A DNA stretch of 64,000 bases from Enterococcus hirae ATCC 9790 (GTDB lineage: Bacteria; Bacillota; Bacilli; Lactobacillales; Enterococcaceae). Both the position numbers and the translations under genes were made by a program. Each line of letters starts with the position of its first letter. The stretch's first letter is position 1. The notes under the pieces were generated by a model, which was not told the origin of the DNA, did no database searches, and saw only the letters and a program-made list of their open reading frames with translations. The stretch lies in NCBI RefSeq assembly GCF_000271405.2, contig NC_018081.1:2097733-2161732 (forward strand), written 5' to 3'. This document shows positions 1 to 11,314 of this stretch, piece by piece.

Positions 1-452
1 GCCGAAGAGCTGTTTAATAATTGGCTTGTTCCTTCACCCACCACTGCGCCTAACTGGATTGATGGACCTTCTCGACCTAAGAATAAACCGGAACCAACCG
101 ATAACACGCCTCCAATAAATTTTTTCCATAGAACAGAAAACCATGAGACTGTTAATTCTCCTTGTAATTGTCCTTCAACTTGGGGAATGCCGCTTCCTTT
201 AATATCGGGATCGCTTTTGATAAGAAATCCCACAAAAATAGCAATAATAATTGAAGCTGCTAAGATAAATGCTAAATATAAAGGTTCTTGTTGACTATGA
301 AGGTAAACTTGTTCGGTCAATTCACCAAATTTCTCAATCGCCAAGCGAAAAATGCTAACGATACCGCCAGTGAGCAACCCAACTAAGACCCCTTTTAAAA
401 TATAATATAGTTGTGTTTTGTCGACATGTTTAAATAATGTTTTTGCTTTCAT
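1..452 (-). CDS. ClC-family chloride channel / H+-Cl- antiporter, N-terminal part (cut by window start)
   Basis: The first about 150 codons of a minus-strand gene; the rest lies beyond position 1. Translating the minus strand gives a soluble start (MKAKTLFKHVDKTQLYYILK) followed by hydrophobic helices and two ClC signatures: GSGIPQVEG, the first chloride-binding loop, and GREGPSIQLG, the second. These define the voltage-gated chloride channel/transporter family, integral membrane proteins that move Cl- with or against H+. The start ATG (450-452) is preceded on its strand by GAGGG at suitable spacing. It is divergent from pcrA. Whether it is a channel or an antiporter cannot be told, because the gating and proton glutamates are only partly in view. 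Confidence 0.9.
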   Translation of the reverse strand, partial: MKAKTLFKHVDKTQLYYILKGVLVGLLTGGIVSIFRLAIEKFGELTEQVYLHSQQEPLYLAFILAASIIIAIFVGFLIKSDPDIKGSGIPQVEGQLQGELTVSWFSVLWKKFIGGVLSVGSGLFLGREGPSIQLGAVVGEGTSQLLNSSS

Positions 453-640
453 TGCTAATCCCTCGTTTCAATTTAATTTAGCGTGATTTTTCTTTTTTAC
501 AAGAGGAAAAGAAAAGAAATTTTTTTTCATTGCAAATTCATCGCTTTGCAAACAAATTTTCATTTCGCTTGCAGTGATCAGATTGCGGTTATTACTACCC
601 TATTCATAGATAATATATGCTTTAATGAAAGCTGGAGAAA

Positions 641-649
641 TGCTATAAT
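641..649 (+). promoter_or_regulatory. Extended -10 promoter for pcrA
   Basis: TGCTATAAT is a perfect extended -10 (TGnTATAAT) 33 bases before the pcrA start. There is no good -35 at 17 bp, as is common for extended -10 promoters. It probably drives pcrA-ligA. Confidence 0.6.
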
Positions 650-681
650 TAAACGGATTGATAAAAGAAAGGATGTTGTAA

Positions 682-2919
682 ATGTCATCCAAAAGTGAAT
701 TATTGAATGGGATGAATCCTCGACAAAAAGAAGCGGTTCTTCATACCGAGGGACCACTATTATTGATGGCCGGTGCAGGTAGTGGGAAAACGAGGGTCTT
801 GACCCACCGAATTGCTTATTTGATTGAAGAAAAGGAAGTAAATCCGTGGAACATCCTAGCGATTACTTTTACCAATAAAGCCGCTAAAGAGATGAAGGAG
901 CGGGTAAATGCCATTTTAGAATATGGTGGCGAAGATGTTTGGGTATCGACTTTCCATTCCATGTGTGTGCGTATCTTAAGAAGAGATGTCGATTTTATCG
1001 GTTACAACCGAAATTTTACTATTATCGATTCTTCTGAACAGTTGTCTTTAATGAAACGTATCTTAAAAGAATTGAATATTGATCCGAAAAAATACGATCC
1101 AAGAAGTATACTTGGAACGATTTCGCAAGCAAAAAACAACTTGCAAAACCCTCAGGAGTTTGCCAAGTTGCAAGGAAGCTACTATGAAGAAATTGCAGCT
1201 AAGTGTTATGTAGCTTATCAAAAAGAATTACAATATAACCAATGTATGGATTTTGATGACTTGATTATGAATACCATTCGGTTATTTGAAGAGCATCCAG
1301 ATTCTTTGACTTATTATCAAAATAAATTCCATTACATCCATGTGGATGAATACCAAGACACGAACCATGCACAATATACTTTAGTTAATCTACTCGCCCA
1401 AAGATTCCAAAATTTATGTGTTGTGGGGGATGCTGATCAAAGTATTTACGGTTGGCGTGGCGCTGATATGCAAAATATTTTGGATTTTGAAAAAGATTAT
1501 CCGGATGCCACAGTCATTTTATTAGAGCAAAACTACCGTTCGACTAAAACAATTTTAAGTGCTGCCAACCAAGTGATCGAAAATAATAGCAATCGAAAGC
1601 CGAAAAATCTTTGGACAGAAAACCGGGAAGGAAATAAAATCACTTACTACCGTGCAGATAACGAGCGAGATGAAACACGTTTCATCGTGGATCGTATGCA
1701 AGAGCAAATTCGTGAAAATCAACGAAATTATGGCGACTTTGCGATTTTGTACCGAACCAATGCTCAGTCTCGTGTGATGGAAGAAACCTTACTAAAAGCG
1801 AATATTCCTTATAAAATGGTGGGCGGACATAAGTTCTACGACCGTAAAGAAATTAAGGATATTTTAGCGTATTTGAATGTGATTGCGAATCCTCAAGACT
1901 CAATCAGTTTTGAACGGATCGTTAATTCGCCTAAACGCGGGATCGGACCTGGCTCAATCGAGAAATTAAGAAGTTTTGCGACGATCCACCAATGGCCACT
2001 CCTTGAAGCGGCGCAAAATGTTGATTTAACTAACATTGGTGGAAAAGCCGGTCAACAATTAGCAGTTTTTGGCGATATGATCAATGACGTCACACAAATG
2101 GTTCCCTATCTAACAGTGACCGAACTGACAAAAGAAATCTTAGAACGTAGTGGGTATCTAGAAGACTTAAAAATTCAAAATACTTTAGAATCACAAGCAA
2201 GAATCGAAAACTTGGAAGAATTTTTAACCGTTACTCAAGAATTTGATAAACAATTTGAAAAACAAAATGAAGAAAATGCGGATGCACCAGAAGAAAAATT
2301 AACTGTATTTTTAAATGACTTGGCCTTAGTTTCTGACATCGATAATTTAGAAGAAGAAACTACCCAAGTGACATTGATGACTTTGCATGCCGCAAAAGGT
2401 CTTGAATTTCCAGTCGTCTTTCTGATTGGGTTGGAAGAAGGGGTTTTCCCATTGTCACGAGCCTTGATGGAAGAAAGCGAATTGGAAGAAGAACGAAGAC
2501 TTGCTTATGTCGGGATCACGAGAGCAGAAGAAGCACTCTACCTGACCAATGCTTTTTCCCGTACCTTATATGGCAGGACGCAATATAATCGACCTTCTCG
2601 CTTTGTAGAAGAAATCGATCAAGAATTATTAGAAGTCCAAGGCATGCGGCCAACGCCAAAACAAACGAGTCCTTTTACGAGCAGAACAGCTAAACCAGCC
2701 TACAAACAACCAGTAACAACTGTTGTTTCTTCAAAAACAGCAACTGGTGGAGAAAGCAATAGCTGGAAAGCAGGCGATAAAGTCAACCATAAAAAATGGG
2801 GGATCGGAACAGTGGTAAGGGTAAATGGTACTGCCAAAGATTTAGAATTGGACGTGGCATTTCCTAGTCAAGGTGTGAAACGGTTGTTAGCAGCATTTGC
2901 GCCAATTGAAAAAGTTTAA
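682..2919 (+). CDS. pcrA: ATP-dependent DNA helicase PcrA
   Basis: UvrD/Rep-type superfamily 1A 3'-5' DNA helicase of 745 residues, the usual PcrA length. It unwinds DNA in excision repair and rolling-circle replication and removes RecA filaments. Visible motifs are Walker A AGAGSGKT (30-37), motif II DEYQD (222-226), the [14 protein letters not shown] motif III region, QNYRS (motif IV region), [10 protein letters not shown] and [11 protein letters not shown] (motifs V/VI). The C-terminal tail carries the [17 protein letters not shown] tudor-like segment that contacts RNA polymerase in Gram-positive PcrA. The start ATG has AAAGGATG upstream. ligA follows after 16 bp, so the two are probably co-transcribed. 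Confidence 0.97.
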   Translation: MSSKSELLNGMNPRQKEAVLHTEGPLLLMAGAGSGKTRVLTHRIAYLIEEKEVNPWNILAITFTNKAAKEMKERVNAILEYGGEDVWVSTFHSMCVRILRRDVDFIGYNRNFTIIDSSEQLSLMKRILKELNIDPKKYDPRSILGTISQAKNNLQNPQEFAKLQGSYYEEIAAKCYVAYQKELQYNQCMDFDDLIMNTIRLFEEHPDSLTYYQNKFHYIHVDEYQDTNHAQYTLVNLLAQRFQNLCVVGDADQSIYGWRGADMQNILDFEKDYPDATVILLEQNYRSTKTILSAANQVIENNSNRKPKNLWTENREGNKITYYRADNERDETRFIVDRMQEQIRENQRNYGDFAILYRTNAQSRVMEETLLKANIPYKMVGGHKFYDRKEIKDILAYLNVIANPQDSISFERIVNSPKRGIGPGSIEKLRSFATIHQWPLLEAAQNVDLTNIGGKAGQQLAVFGDMINDVTQMVPYLTVTELTKEILERSGYLEDLKIQNTLESQARIENLEEFLTVTQEFDKQFEKQNEENADAPEEKLTVFLNDLALVSDIDNLEEETTQVTLMTLHAAKGLEFPVVFLIGLEEGVFPLSRALMEESELEEERRLAYVGITRAEEALYLTNAFSRTLYGRTQYNRPSRFVEEIDQELLEVQGMRPTPKQTSPFTSRTAKPAYKQPVTTVVSSKTATGGESNSWKAGDKVNHKKWGIGTVVRVNGTAKDLELDVAFPSQGVKRLLAAFAPIEKV

Positions 2920-2932
2920 ACAGGGGGGATAA

Positions 2933-4966
<2,034 letters not shown>

Positions 4967-5004
4967 GAAAATCTGATTTTTTTCAGACAAATTTCAAGAA
5001 ACAA

Positions 5005-5033
5005 TTTCAGATGGGAATCACTTATGTTAAAAT
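5005..5033 (+). promoter_or_regulatory. Promoter of the gatCAB operon
   Basis: TTTCAG, 17 bp, then TAAAAT (5028-5033) with the TG of an extended -10 at 5025-5026. It lies 42 bases before the gatC start. Confidence 0.5.
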
Positions 5034-5074
5034 AGAGAGCAAAGTTTTTAACTCGTTTAGAAAGAAGGGGTAGT

Positions 5075-5380
5075 ATGGCGATCAGTGAAGAACAAGTAAA
5101 ACACGTTGCCAAATTAGCAAAACTTGCGTTCGCAGATGAAGAACTTGCAAGTTTTACTGATCAATTAGGGAAAATCATTGATATGGTGGAAATGCTTGAG
5201 GAAGTTGATACAGAAGGTGTTCCATTTACATCAAATGTGGTTGAAACAGTGAACGTTATGCGACAAGACCGAGCAAGTGCTGGTTGGGATCGCGATGAAT
5301 TGTTGAGAAATGTACCAGAAAAAGAAGATGGCTTTATCAAAGTGCCAGCAATTATTGACAATGGGGAGGCTGGCGCATAA
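5075..5380 (+). CDS. gatC: Asp/Glu-tRNA amidotransferase subunit C
   Basis: A 101-residue GatC, the small belt-like subunit that wraps around GatA and stabilises the GatCAB complex. The complex converts misacylated Glu-tRNA(Gln) (and Asp-tRNA(Asn)) into Gln-tRNA(Gln), replacing a glutaminyl-tRNA synthetase. Family features are the start [17 protein letters not shown], the central helix ([15 protein letters not shown]) and the conserved end ([18 protein letters not shown]). AAGGGG precedes the ATG. The stop codon overlaps the first base of gatA (TAATG), so translation is coupled. Confidence 0.96.
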   Translation: MAISEEQVKHVAKLAKLAFADEELASFTDQLGKIIDMVEMLEEVDTEGVPFTSNVVETVNVMRQDRASAGWDRDELLRNVPEKEDGFIKVPAIIDNGEAGA

Positions 5381-6852
5381 TGACAAAACTATATGATCTT
5401 TCTTTAGAAGAATTGCACGCATTACTGGTTTCTAAAGAAATCACTGCACAAGATTTAACAAGAGCAACCTTTGAGCGAATCAAAGAAACTGAGCCAGAGA
5501 TTGAAGCTTTTATTACATTGAATGAAGAAAAAGCTCTGGCACAAGCCAAAGCGTTAGATGAAAAAGGAATTGACGAAAATAATGTCTTAGCTGGGATTCC
5601 AATTGGGATCAAAGACAATATCGTTATCAAAGATCTGTTGACGACTGCCGCTTCCAAAATTCTTTATAATTTTGATCCTATCTATGATGCTACTGTCATG
5701 GACAAAGTGTATCAAGCAGATATGATTCCAGTTGGTAAATTGAACATGGATGAGTTTGCGATGGGAGGAAGTACAGAAACTTCTTACTTTAAGAAAACAA
5801 AAAATGCTTGGGACCATTCGAAAGTTCCTGGTGGTTCTTCTGGTGGTTCGGCTGCTGCAGTCGCTGCTGGACAAATCCCAGTTTCCTTAGGTAGTGATAC
5901 AGGCGGAAGTATTCGCCAACCAGCTTCATTTAATGGAATCGTGGGAATGAAACCTACCTACGGACGTGTGTCACGTTTTGGTTTGATCGCCTTTGCCTCA
6001 TCACTAGATCAAATCGGGCCAATGACTCGCAACGTGAAAGATAATGCATTAGCTTTAACAGCAATCAGTGGCTATGATGAAAAAGATGGCACATCTTCTG
6101 GTGTTTCTGTTCCTAATTTTGCCGAAGGATTAACTGGCGACATCAAGGGGATGAAGATTGCTTTACCAAAAGAATATCTTGGCGAAGGAGTCGCTCCTGG
6201 CGTAAAAGAAAACATTTTGAAAGCGGCAGAAACTTTCCGTTCATTAGGCGCAACTGTAGAAGAAGTAAGTTTGCCACATTCAAAATATGGGGTAGCAGTC
6301 TACTATATCATTGCCTCATCAGAAGCAAGTTCCAACTTACAACGTTTTGATGGTATCCGTTTCGGTTACCGTTCAGAAAATGTGAAGAACTTAGAAGATG
6401 TATATGTGAATTCACGTACTGAAGGTTTTGGTGAAGAAGTCAAACGTCGGATCATGTTGGGAACATTCTCATTAAGTGCTGGATATTATGATGCTTACTT
6501 TAAAAAAGCGGGTCAAGTTCGAACATTGATCAAACGTGATTTTGAAAAAGTCTTTGCAGACTACGATCTGATCATCGGCCCATCTTCTCCAACAGTGGCA
6601 TTTGGTATCGGTGAAAACATCAATGATCCAATCACGATGTACATGAGTGACATCTTAACAATTCCTGTTAACTTAGCTGGTTTACCAGGAATGTCAGTTC
6701 CTGCGGGATTATCTGAGGATATGCCGGTTGGTTTACAAATCATTGGTAATTATTTTGATGAAAAAACAATGTACCAAGCAGCCTATGCTTTTGAACAAGC
6801 AACACAATTCCATAATCAAAAACCAGCAATTTTAGGAGGGAAAGGCGAATGA
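5380..6852 (+). CDS. gatA: Asp/Glu-tRNA amidotransferase subunit A
   Basis: The amidase subunit of GatCAB (490 residues), which hydrolyses glutamine to supply ammonia for tRNA amidation. The amidase-signature catalytic triad is visible: Lys78 in GIKDNI, cis-Ser153 in [15 protein letters not shown] and nucleophile Ser177 in [12 protein letters not shown]. Length and motifs match the Gram-positive enzyme. It overlaps gatC by one base and gatB by four (ATGA), so the three subunits are made together. Confidence 0.97.
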   Translation: MTKLYDLSLEELHALLVSKEITAQDLTRATFERIKETEPEIEAFITLNEEKALAQAKALDEKGIDENNVLAGIPIGIKDNIVIKDLLTTAASKILYNFDPIYDATVMDKVYQADMIPVGKLNMDEFAMGGSTETSYFKKTKNAWDHSKVPGGSSGGSAAAVAAGQIPVSLGSDTGGSIRQPASFNGIVGMKPTYGRVSRFGLIAFASSLDQIGPMTRNVKDNALALTAISGYDEKDGTSSGVSVPNFAEGLTGDIKGMKIALPKEYLGEGVAPGVKENILKAAETFRSLGATVEEVSLPHSKYGVAVYYIIASSEASSNLQRFDGIRFGYRSENVKNLEDVYVNSRTEGFGEEVKRRIMLGTFSLSAGYYDAYFKKAGQVRTLIKRDFEKVFADYDLIIGPSSPTVAFGIGENINDPITMYMSDILTIPVNLAGLPGMSVPAGLSEDMPVGLQIIGNYFDEKTMYQAAYAFEQATQFHNQKPAILGGKGE

Positions 6853-8279
6853 ACTTTGAAACAATCATTGGGCTTGAAGTCCACGTTGAGTTAAAGACCA
6901 ACTCAAAAATTTTCTCTCCAGCTCCTGCACATTTTGGAGCTGAACCAAACAGCAATACAAATGTGATCGACTGGGGATATCCTGGTGTTTTACCAGTAAT
7001 GAATAAAGCAGCATTAGAATTTGGTATGCGAGCAGCACTCGCTTTGAACTGTGAAATTTCTAAAGACACACATTTTGATCGTAAAAATTATTTTTACCCA
7101 GATAATCCAAAAGCTTACCAAATCTCACAATTTGATCAACCCATTGGGCATGACGGTTGGATCGAGATCGAAGTTGAAGGTAAGAAAAAGAAAATACGGA
7201 TCGAACGTGTTCACTTAGAAGAAGATGCTGGTAAGAACATGCATGGTATTGGTGGCTATTCTTACGTTGACTTAAACCGTCAAGGGACACCATTGATCGA
7301 GATCGTTTCTGAAGCTGATATGCGTTCACCAGAAGAAGCCTATGCTTATCTAGAAGCATTGCGTTCAATCATCCAATTTACTGAAGTTAGTGATGTGAAA
7401 ATGGAAGAAGGTTCTATGCGCTGTGATGCCAATATTTCTTTACGACCTTATGGACAGGAAGAATTTGGAACAAAAGCAGAGTTGAAAAACTTAAACTCCC
7501 TTTCATTTGTTAAAAAAGGTCTAGCCTTCGAAGAAAAACGTCAAGCAAAAGTCTTACTTTCTGGTGGAGAAATCCAACAAGAGACACGACGTTTTGACGA
7601 AACAACTAATAAAACAATTTTGATGCGTGTCAAAGAAGGTTCTAGCGATTATCGTTATTTCCCTGAACCTGATATTCCTAAATTTATGATTGACGATGAA
7701 TGGATCCAAAAAGTGAAAGCAAGCTTGCCGGAAATGCCTGCTTCTCGTCGTCAACGTTATATCCAAGAATTAGGGTTACCAGAGTATGATGCAATGGTTC
7801 TAACTCTATCAAAAGAAATGTCTGACTTCTTTGAAGCGACTTTAGAGAATGGTGCGGATGCAAAACAGGCATCTAACTGGTTAATGGGTGAAGTATCTGC
7901 TTACTTGAACAGTGAGAAACTAGAATTAGCTCAAACGAACTTGACTCCTGAAAATCTAGCAGGCATGATTCGTCTGATTGCAGATGGTACGATTAGTTCT
8001 AAGATTGCGAAAAAAGTATTCCGAGAATTGATCACAAATGGTGGCGACGCACAAGATGTCGTTGAAAAAAATGGTTGGGTTCAGTTGTCTGATCCAAGCA
8101 AACTATTACCAATTATCAACGAAATCTTAGATAATAACCAACAATCAGTAGATGACTTCAAAAACGGAAAAGATCGTGCGGTTGGTTTCTTAGTAGGACA
8201 AATCATGAAAGCAACTAAAGGTCAAGCCAATCCAGGTGTCGTTAATAAACTGTTGCAAGAAGAATTAGCAAAACGCTAG
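6849..8279 (+). CDS. gatB: Asp/Glu-tRNA amidotransferase subunit B
   Basis: The kinase/transamidase subunit of GatCAB (476 residues). It activates the Glu moiety of Glu-tRNA with ATP and transfers ammonia tunnelled from GatA. The N-terminal family signature [17 protein letters not shown], the segment [18 protein letters not shown] and [12 protein letters not shown] are all present. The C-terminal third is the tRNA-recognising YqeY-like tail (ending [16 protein letters not shown]). The ATG overlaps the end of gatA by four bases and has GGAGGG just upstream. Confidence 0.97.
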   Translation: MNFETIIGLEVHVELKTNSKIFSPAPAHFGAEPNSNTNVIDWGYPGVLPVMNKAALEFGMRAALALNCEISKDTHFDRKNYFYPDNPKAYQISQFDQPIGHDGWIEIEVEGKKKKIRIERVHLEEDAGKNMHGIGGYSYVDLNRQGTPLIEIVSEADMRSPEEAYAYLEALRSIIQFTEVSDVKMEEGSMRCDANISLRPYGQEEFGTKAELKNLNSLSFVKKGLAFEEKRQAKVLLSGGEIQQETRRFDETTNKTILMRVKEGSSDYRYFPEPDIPKFMIDDEWIQKVKASLPEMPASRRQRYIQELGLPEYDAMVLTLSKEMSDFFEATLENGADAKQASNWLMGEVSAYLNSEKLELAQTNLTPENLAGMIRLIADGTISSKIAKKVFRELITNGGDAQDVVEKNGWVQLSDPSKLLPIINEILDNNQQSVDDFKNGKDRAVGFLVGQIMKATKGQANPGVVNKLLQEELAKR

Positions 8280-8288
8280 GAGTAGATC

Positions 8289-9329
8289 ATGAAAAAAGCT
8301 CGTGTTATTTATAATCCAACTTCTGGCAAAGAATTGTTGAAAAAAAATCTAGCGGATATCCTCCAAGCCTTGGAGGATTCTGGCTATGAAGCAAGTGCGT
8401 ATGCGACAACACCAGAAAAAAATTCTGCCAAAAATGAAGCAAGAAGAGCAGCAGAAAATGGATTTGATCTGGTGGTAGCTGCGGGAGGCGATGGGACAAT
8501 CAATGAGGTTGTTAACGGTATTGCACCGCTTGAGCATCGTCCTAAAATGGCGATTATCCCAGCAGGTACTACTAACGATTACGCACGTGCGTTAAAGATT
8601 CCACGGGATGATATCAAAGCCGCAGCTGAAGTTATCAAGAAGAATCAGACGGTTAAGATGGATATCGGTCAAACGGAAGATAGCTACTTTATCAACATCG
8701 CTGCGGGTGGTTATTTAACGGAGTTAACTTATGAAGTTCCTTCAGAACTAAAGAGTATTTTCGGCTATTTGGCATATTTAGCTAAAGGAGCAGAGATGCT
8801 GCCTCGAGTGAAACCAATCAAAATGCGCTTGAAATATGATGAAGGAGAATACATCGGGAATGCCTCTATGTTCTTTTTAGGACTCACTAATTCAGTCGGC
8901 GGGTTCGAAAAGATTGCTCCTGATGCCAAGCTAGACGATGGTAAATTTTCATTAATTATTGTCAAAACAGCGAATATTTTTGAAATTTTGCATATCGCAG
9001 CCTTGATGTTGAATGGTGGGCGCCATGTAGATGATTCTCGAGTGATTTATACGAAAACCAGCAGTTTGTATGTCGAAACAGAAGACGATATCAACCGACC
9101 GGTCATGATCAACTTAGACGGCGAATATGGTGGAAATGCACCTATGCACTTCCAAAACCTTCATCAACATATTGAATTTTATGCAAACATCGACCAAATT
9201 CCAGATGAAGCAATTACTGGTTCCGAAGAGGAGTTAGAAGAGGTCAGCAAAGAATTTGTCAAAGAAGTTGAGCGTTTGACTGATGAAGACATAGACGGTG
9301 ACGGCAAGATTGCAGATAAAGAAAAATGA
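8289..9329 (+). CDS. dgkB: Diacylglycerol/lipid kinase (DgkB/DagK family) with C-terminal EF-hand-like loop
   Basis: A soluble lipid kinase of the DAGK catalytic family, which in Gram-positives phosphorylates diacylglycerol released by lipoteichoic acid synthesis. It has 346 residues. The nucleotide-binding signature AAGGDGTINEVVNG and the start ARVIYNPTSGKE are typical. It lies 9 bp after gatB with AGGAG before the ATG, so it is probably the last gene of that operon. The tail beyond about residue 300 is acidic, and the last twelve residues before the final Lys (334-345, DIDGDGKIADKE) match the EF-hand calcium loop exactly (D1, D3, D5, G6, I8, E12). The kinase call is firm. Calcium binding is only inferred from the motif. 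Confidence 0.93.
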   Translation: MKKARVIYNPTSGKELLKKNLADILQALEDSGYEASAYATTPEKNSAKNEARRAAENGFDLVVAAGGDGTINEVVNGIAPLEHRPKMAIIPAGTTNDYARALKIPRDDIKAAAEVIKKNQTVKMDIGQTEDSYFINIAAGGYLTELTYEVPSELKSIFGYLAYLAKGAEMLPRVKPIKMRLKYDEGEYIGNASMFFLGLTNSVGGFEKIAPDAKLDDGKFSLIIVKTANIFEILHIAALMLNGGRHVDDSRVIYTKTSSLYVETEDDINRPVMINLDGEYGGNAPMHFQNLHQHIEFYANIDQIPDEAITGSEEELEEVSKEFVKEVERLTDEDIDGDGKIADKEK

Positions 9330-9332
9330 CGT

Positions 9333-9364
9333 AAAGGGTGGGACAAATGATCGTTCCACCCTTT
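9333..9364 (+). terminator. Hairpin after dgkB
   Basis: AAAGGGTGG pairs with CCACCCTTT around a short loop just after the dgkB stop. There is no T run after the stem, so it is a weak terminator or an mRNA 3' end stabiliser. Confidence 0.5.
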
Positions 9365-9660
9365 CGTATGATAAAAATTAATTCTTATTTATTGAAGATC
9401 ATTATGTAACAGTATGTTATTTTTCTTTGTTGAATCTAAAGCAGACGGACGAAAGATTGACAATTGGATCGTAAATGAAGTGAAGGCATCAAGTGAATAA
9501 ATGGACTTGCCAAAAAAAGGCTCTATGTGCCTAAAAAAATGTCCTGAAGCAACCCGGTACCAAGTCCCTATCCAATAAAACACAAATGATCGTTTTTTGG
9601 ATATGACCGTAGTACTAAAAGCAAAACTGCTTCAGTTACAAACCTAAATGAGGAGTTATT
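9365..9660. other. Non-coding gap between dgkB and rlmD
   Basis: No convincing gene is present. The 13-mer ACAAATGATCGTT occurs at 9343-9355 and again at 9582-9594. CTGAAGCA (9544-9551) is the exact complement of TGCTTCAG (9628-9635), which could pair in the leader of the next gene. No clear promoter was found. Confidence 0.4.
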
Positions 9661-11034
9661 ATGAAAGAGAAACTATCAGTTAAAAAAAATGAACGTTACA
9701 CATTAGATATTATCGATTTAAGTTATGAAGGTATGGGCGTAGCTAAAATCGATGGCTATCCTTTGTTTATTGAAAATGCATTGCCAGGCGAACGAGTGGA
9801 AGTGCTGGTAGTGAAAGTTGGAAATAAATTTGGTTATGGAAAAGTAGAAAAATGGCTAACTGAATCACCAGACCGTCAACCATTAAAGGATAATCGCCTT
9901 CTACGGACAGGAATTGCTCCTTTAGCACATTTGAACTATGAGCAACAATTACTTTTTAAACAAAAGCAAGTGGAAAATGTCATGAGCAAGATCGCAAAGA
10001 TGCCAGAGGTTGACATTTTACCTACCATCCCAATGGAGAATCCTGTTGGCTATCGTAACAAAGCGCAGATTCCAGTGAGAAGAATGGATGGTCGTCTAGC
10101 AACTGGTTTTTATAAAAAGAATAGTCATGAACTAGTTGAAATCGAGGATTATTATATTCAAGATCCAGCAATCGATGAAGCTATCAAACGTGTGAGAGAT
10201 ATTTTGCAACGTTTCCAAGTACGTGGTTATAACGAGGCGAAAAATGAAGGACAGATCCGTCATATTATCATCAGAAGAGGTCATTACTCTCATGAAATGA
10301 TGGTCGTTTTAGTTACACGAAAAGAAAAATTCTTTAAAGGTAAGGAAATTGCGTCTATTATTCATGAAGAATTGCCAGAAGTCGTTTCAGTCATTCAAAA
10401 TATCAACGAAGAGAAAACAAACGTGATATTAGGCGATAAAGAGAAGGTTCTTTATGGTAGAAGTTATATTGAGGATCAACTATTGGGCAAAACTTACCGT
10501 ATTTCCTCAAAATCATTCTATCAAGTGAATACTGAACAAACGGAAAAATTGTATCAAACAGCCATTGAATTTGCAGCGTTACAAAAAGAAGATACCGTCA
10601 TTGATGCTTACTCTGGTATTGGAACGATCGGTTTATCTCTAGCTGATAAAGTTAAAGAGGTCTATGGCATGGAACTTGTTCCGGAAGCGATTGAAGATGC
10701 ACAATTCAATGCATTAACAAACAAAATTGAAAATGCTCATTACGAAGTAGGTAAGGCAGAAACAGTCATGAAGAAATGGCAAGACAAAGGGGTCAAACCA
10801 TCTGTGATCGTTGTCGACCCGCCAAGAAAAGGATTAGATGCACGTTTTATTGCGTCAGCCATTGACATGGCACCTGCGAAATTAGTATATATCTCTTGCA
10901 ATCCAGCAACTTTTGCCAGAGATGCTAAGTTATTTGCTGAGTCAGGCTACGAAGTGAAAAAAGTACAACCAGTCGATTTATTCCCACAAACACATCATGT
11001 GGAATTAGTGGCGCTATTAGCACCTAAGGGATAA
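9661..11034 (+). CDS. rlmD: 23S rRNA (uracil-C5)-methyltransferase, RlmD/RumA family
   Basis: SAM-dependent RNA methyltransferase of 457 residues that makes 5-methyluridine in 23S rRNA. An N-terminal TRAM RNA-binding domain (about 1-65, with YEGMGVAKIDGYPLFIENAL) is followed by the central domain and a Rossmann methyltransferase. The SAM loop is DAYSGIGTIGLSLA, the base-contact motif is VVDPPRKGLD and the catalytic cysteine is in YISCNPATFARD. The iron-sulfur cysteines of the E. coli enzyme are not apparent in the N-terminal half, as is usual in Gram-positive homologues, some of which modify two sites (RlmCD). GAGGAG precedes the ATG. Confidence 0.94.
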   Translation: MKEKLSVKKNERYTLDIIDLSYEGMGVAKIDGYPLFIENALPGERVEVLVVKVGNKFGYGKVEKWLTESPDRQPLKDNRLLRTGIAPLAHLNYEQQLLFKQKQVENVMSKIAKMPEVDILPTIPMENPVGYRNKAQIPVRRMDGRLATGFYKKNSHELVEIEDYYIQDPAIDEAIKRVRDILQRFQVRGYNEAKNEGQIRHIIIRRGHYSHEMMVVLVTRKEKFFKGKEIASIIHEELPEVVSVIQNINEEKTNVILGDKEKVLYGRSYIEDQLLGKTYRISSKSFYQVNTEQTEKLYQTAIEFAALQKEDTVIDAYSGIGTIGLSLADKVKEVYGMELVPEAIEDAQFNALTNKIENAHYEVGKAETVMKKWQDKGVKPSVIVVDPPRKGLDARFIASAIDMAPAKLVYISCNPATFARDAKLFAESGYEVKKVQPVDLFPQTHHVELVALLAPKG

Positions 11035-11117
11035 TTCAAACTTAGTGAATCATGTAAAAGAATCAGAAAACTAGAAAATGATAACGTAGCTGACAATCAT
11101 GAAGAAAGGGGTGCAAG

Positions 11118-11246
11118 ATGGATACAAAGGAAAAAATGCTTGAATTGATCAAAAAGAAACAAGGTGGCGGACGTTCAAAAAAAATGGCCGAGCCTAAAAA
11201 TGATCGACGGAATATGCGAAAAGGACCAAAAATTTATAATAAATAA
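11118..11246 (+). CDS. Small basic conserved protein, 42 residues
   Basis: A short frame (MDTKEKMLELIKKKQGGG, ending RRNMRKGPKIYNK) with an excellent AAAGGGG ribosome site 6 bases before the ATG and a strong terminator directly after its stop. It is very basic, with a predicted short N-terminal helix and a glycine-rich turn. I recall similar 40-45 residue proteins of unknown function in enterococci and other lactic acid bacteria, but cannot name the family. The composition suggests an RNA or nucleic acid contact, which is only a guess. It lies 83 bp after rlmD and may share its transcript. Confidence 0.75.
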   Translation: MDTKEKMLELIKKKQGGGRSKKMAEPKNDRRNMRKGPKIYNK

Positions 11247-11249
11247 TTA

Positions 11250-11294
11250 AAAAGAATCAACACGAAACTAAAAATCGTGTTGATTCTTTTTTTT
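11250..11294. terminator. Bidirectional intrinsic terminator
   Basis: AAAAGAATCAACACGA pairs perfectly with TCGTGTTGATTCTTTT and is followed by a T run. It sits between the convergent small protein gene and the Mga-like regulator gene and can serve both. Confidence 0.9.
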
Positions 11295-11314
11295 ATTACT
11301 TGTTCAGCTAATGA

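Noticed and set aside
483..698. 71-residue frame before pcrA
   Set aside because: It overlaps the pcrA promoter and start and has no ribosome site or recognisable protein features.
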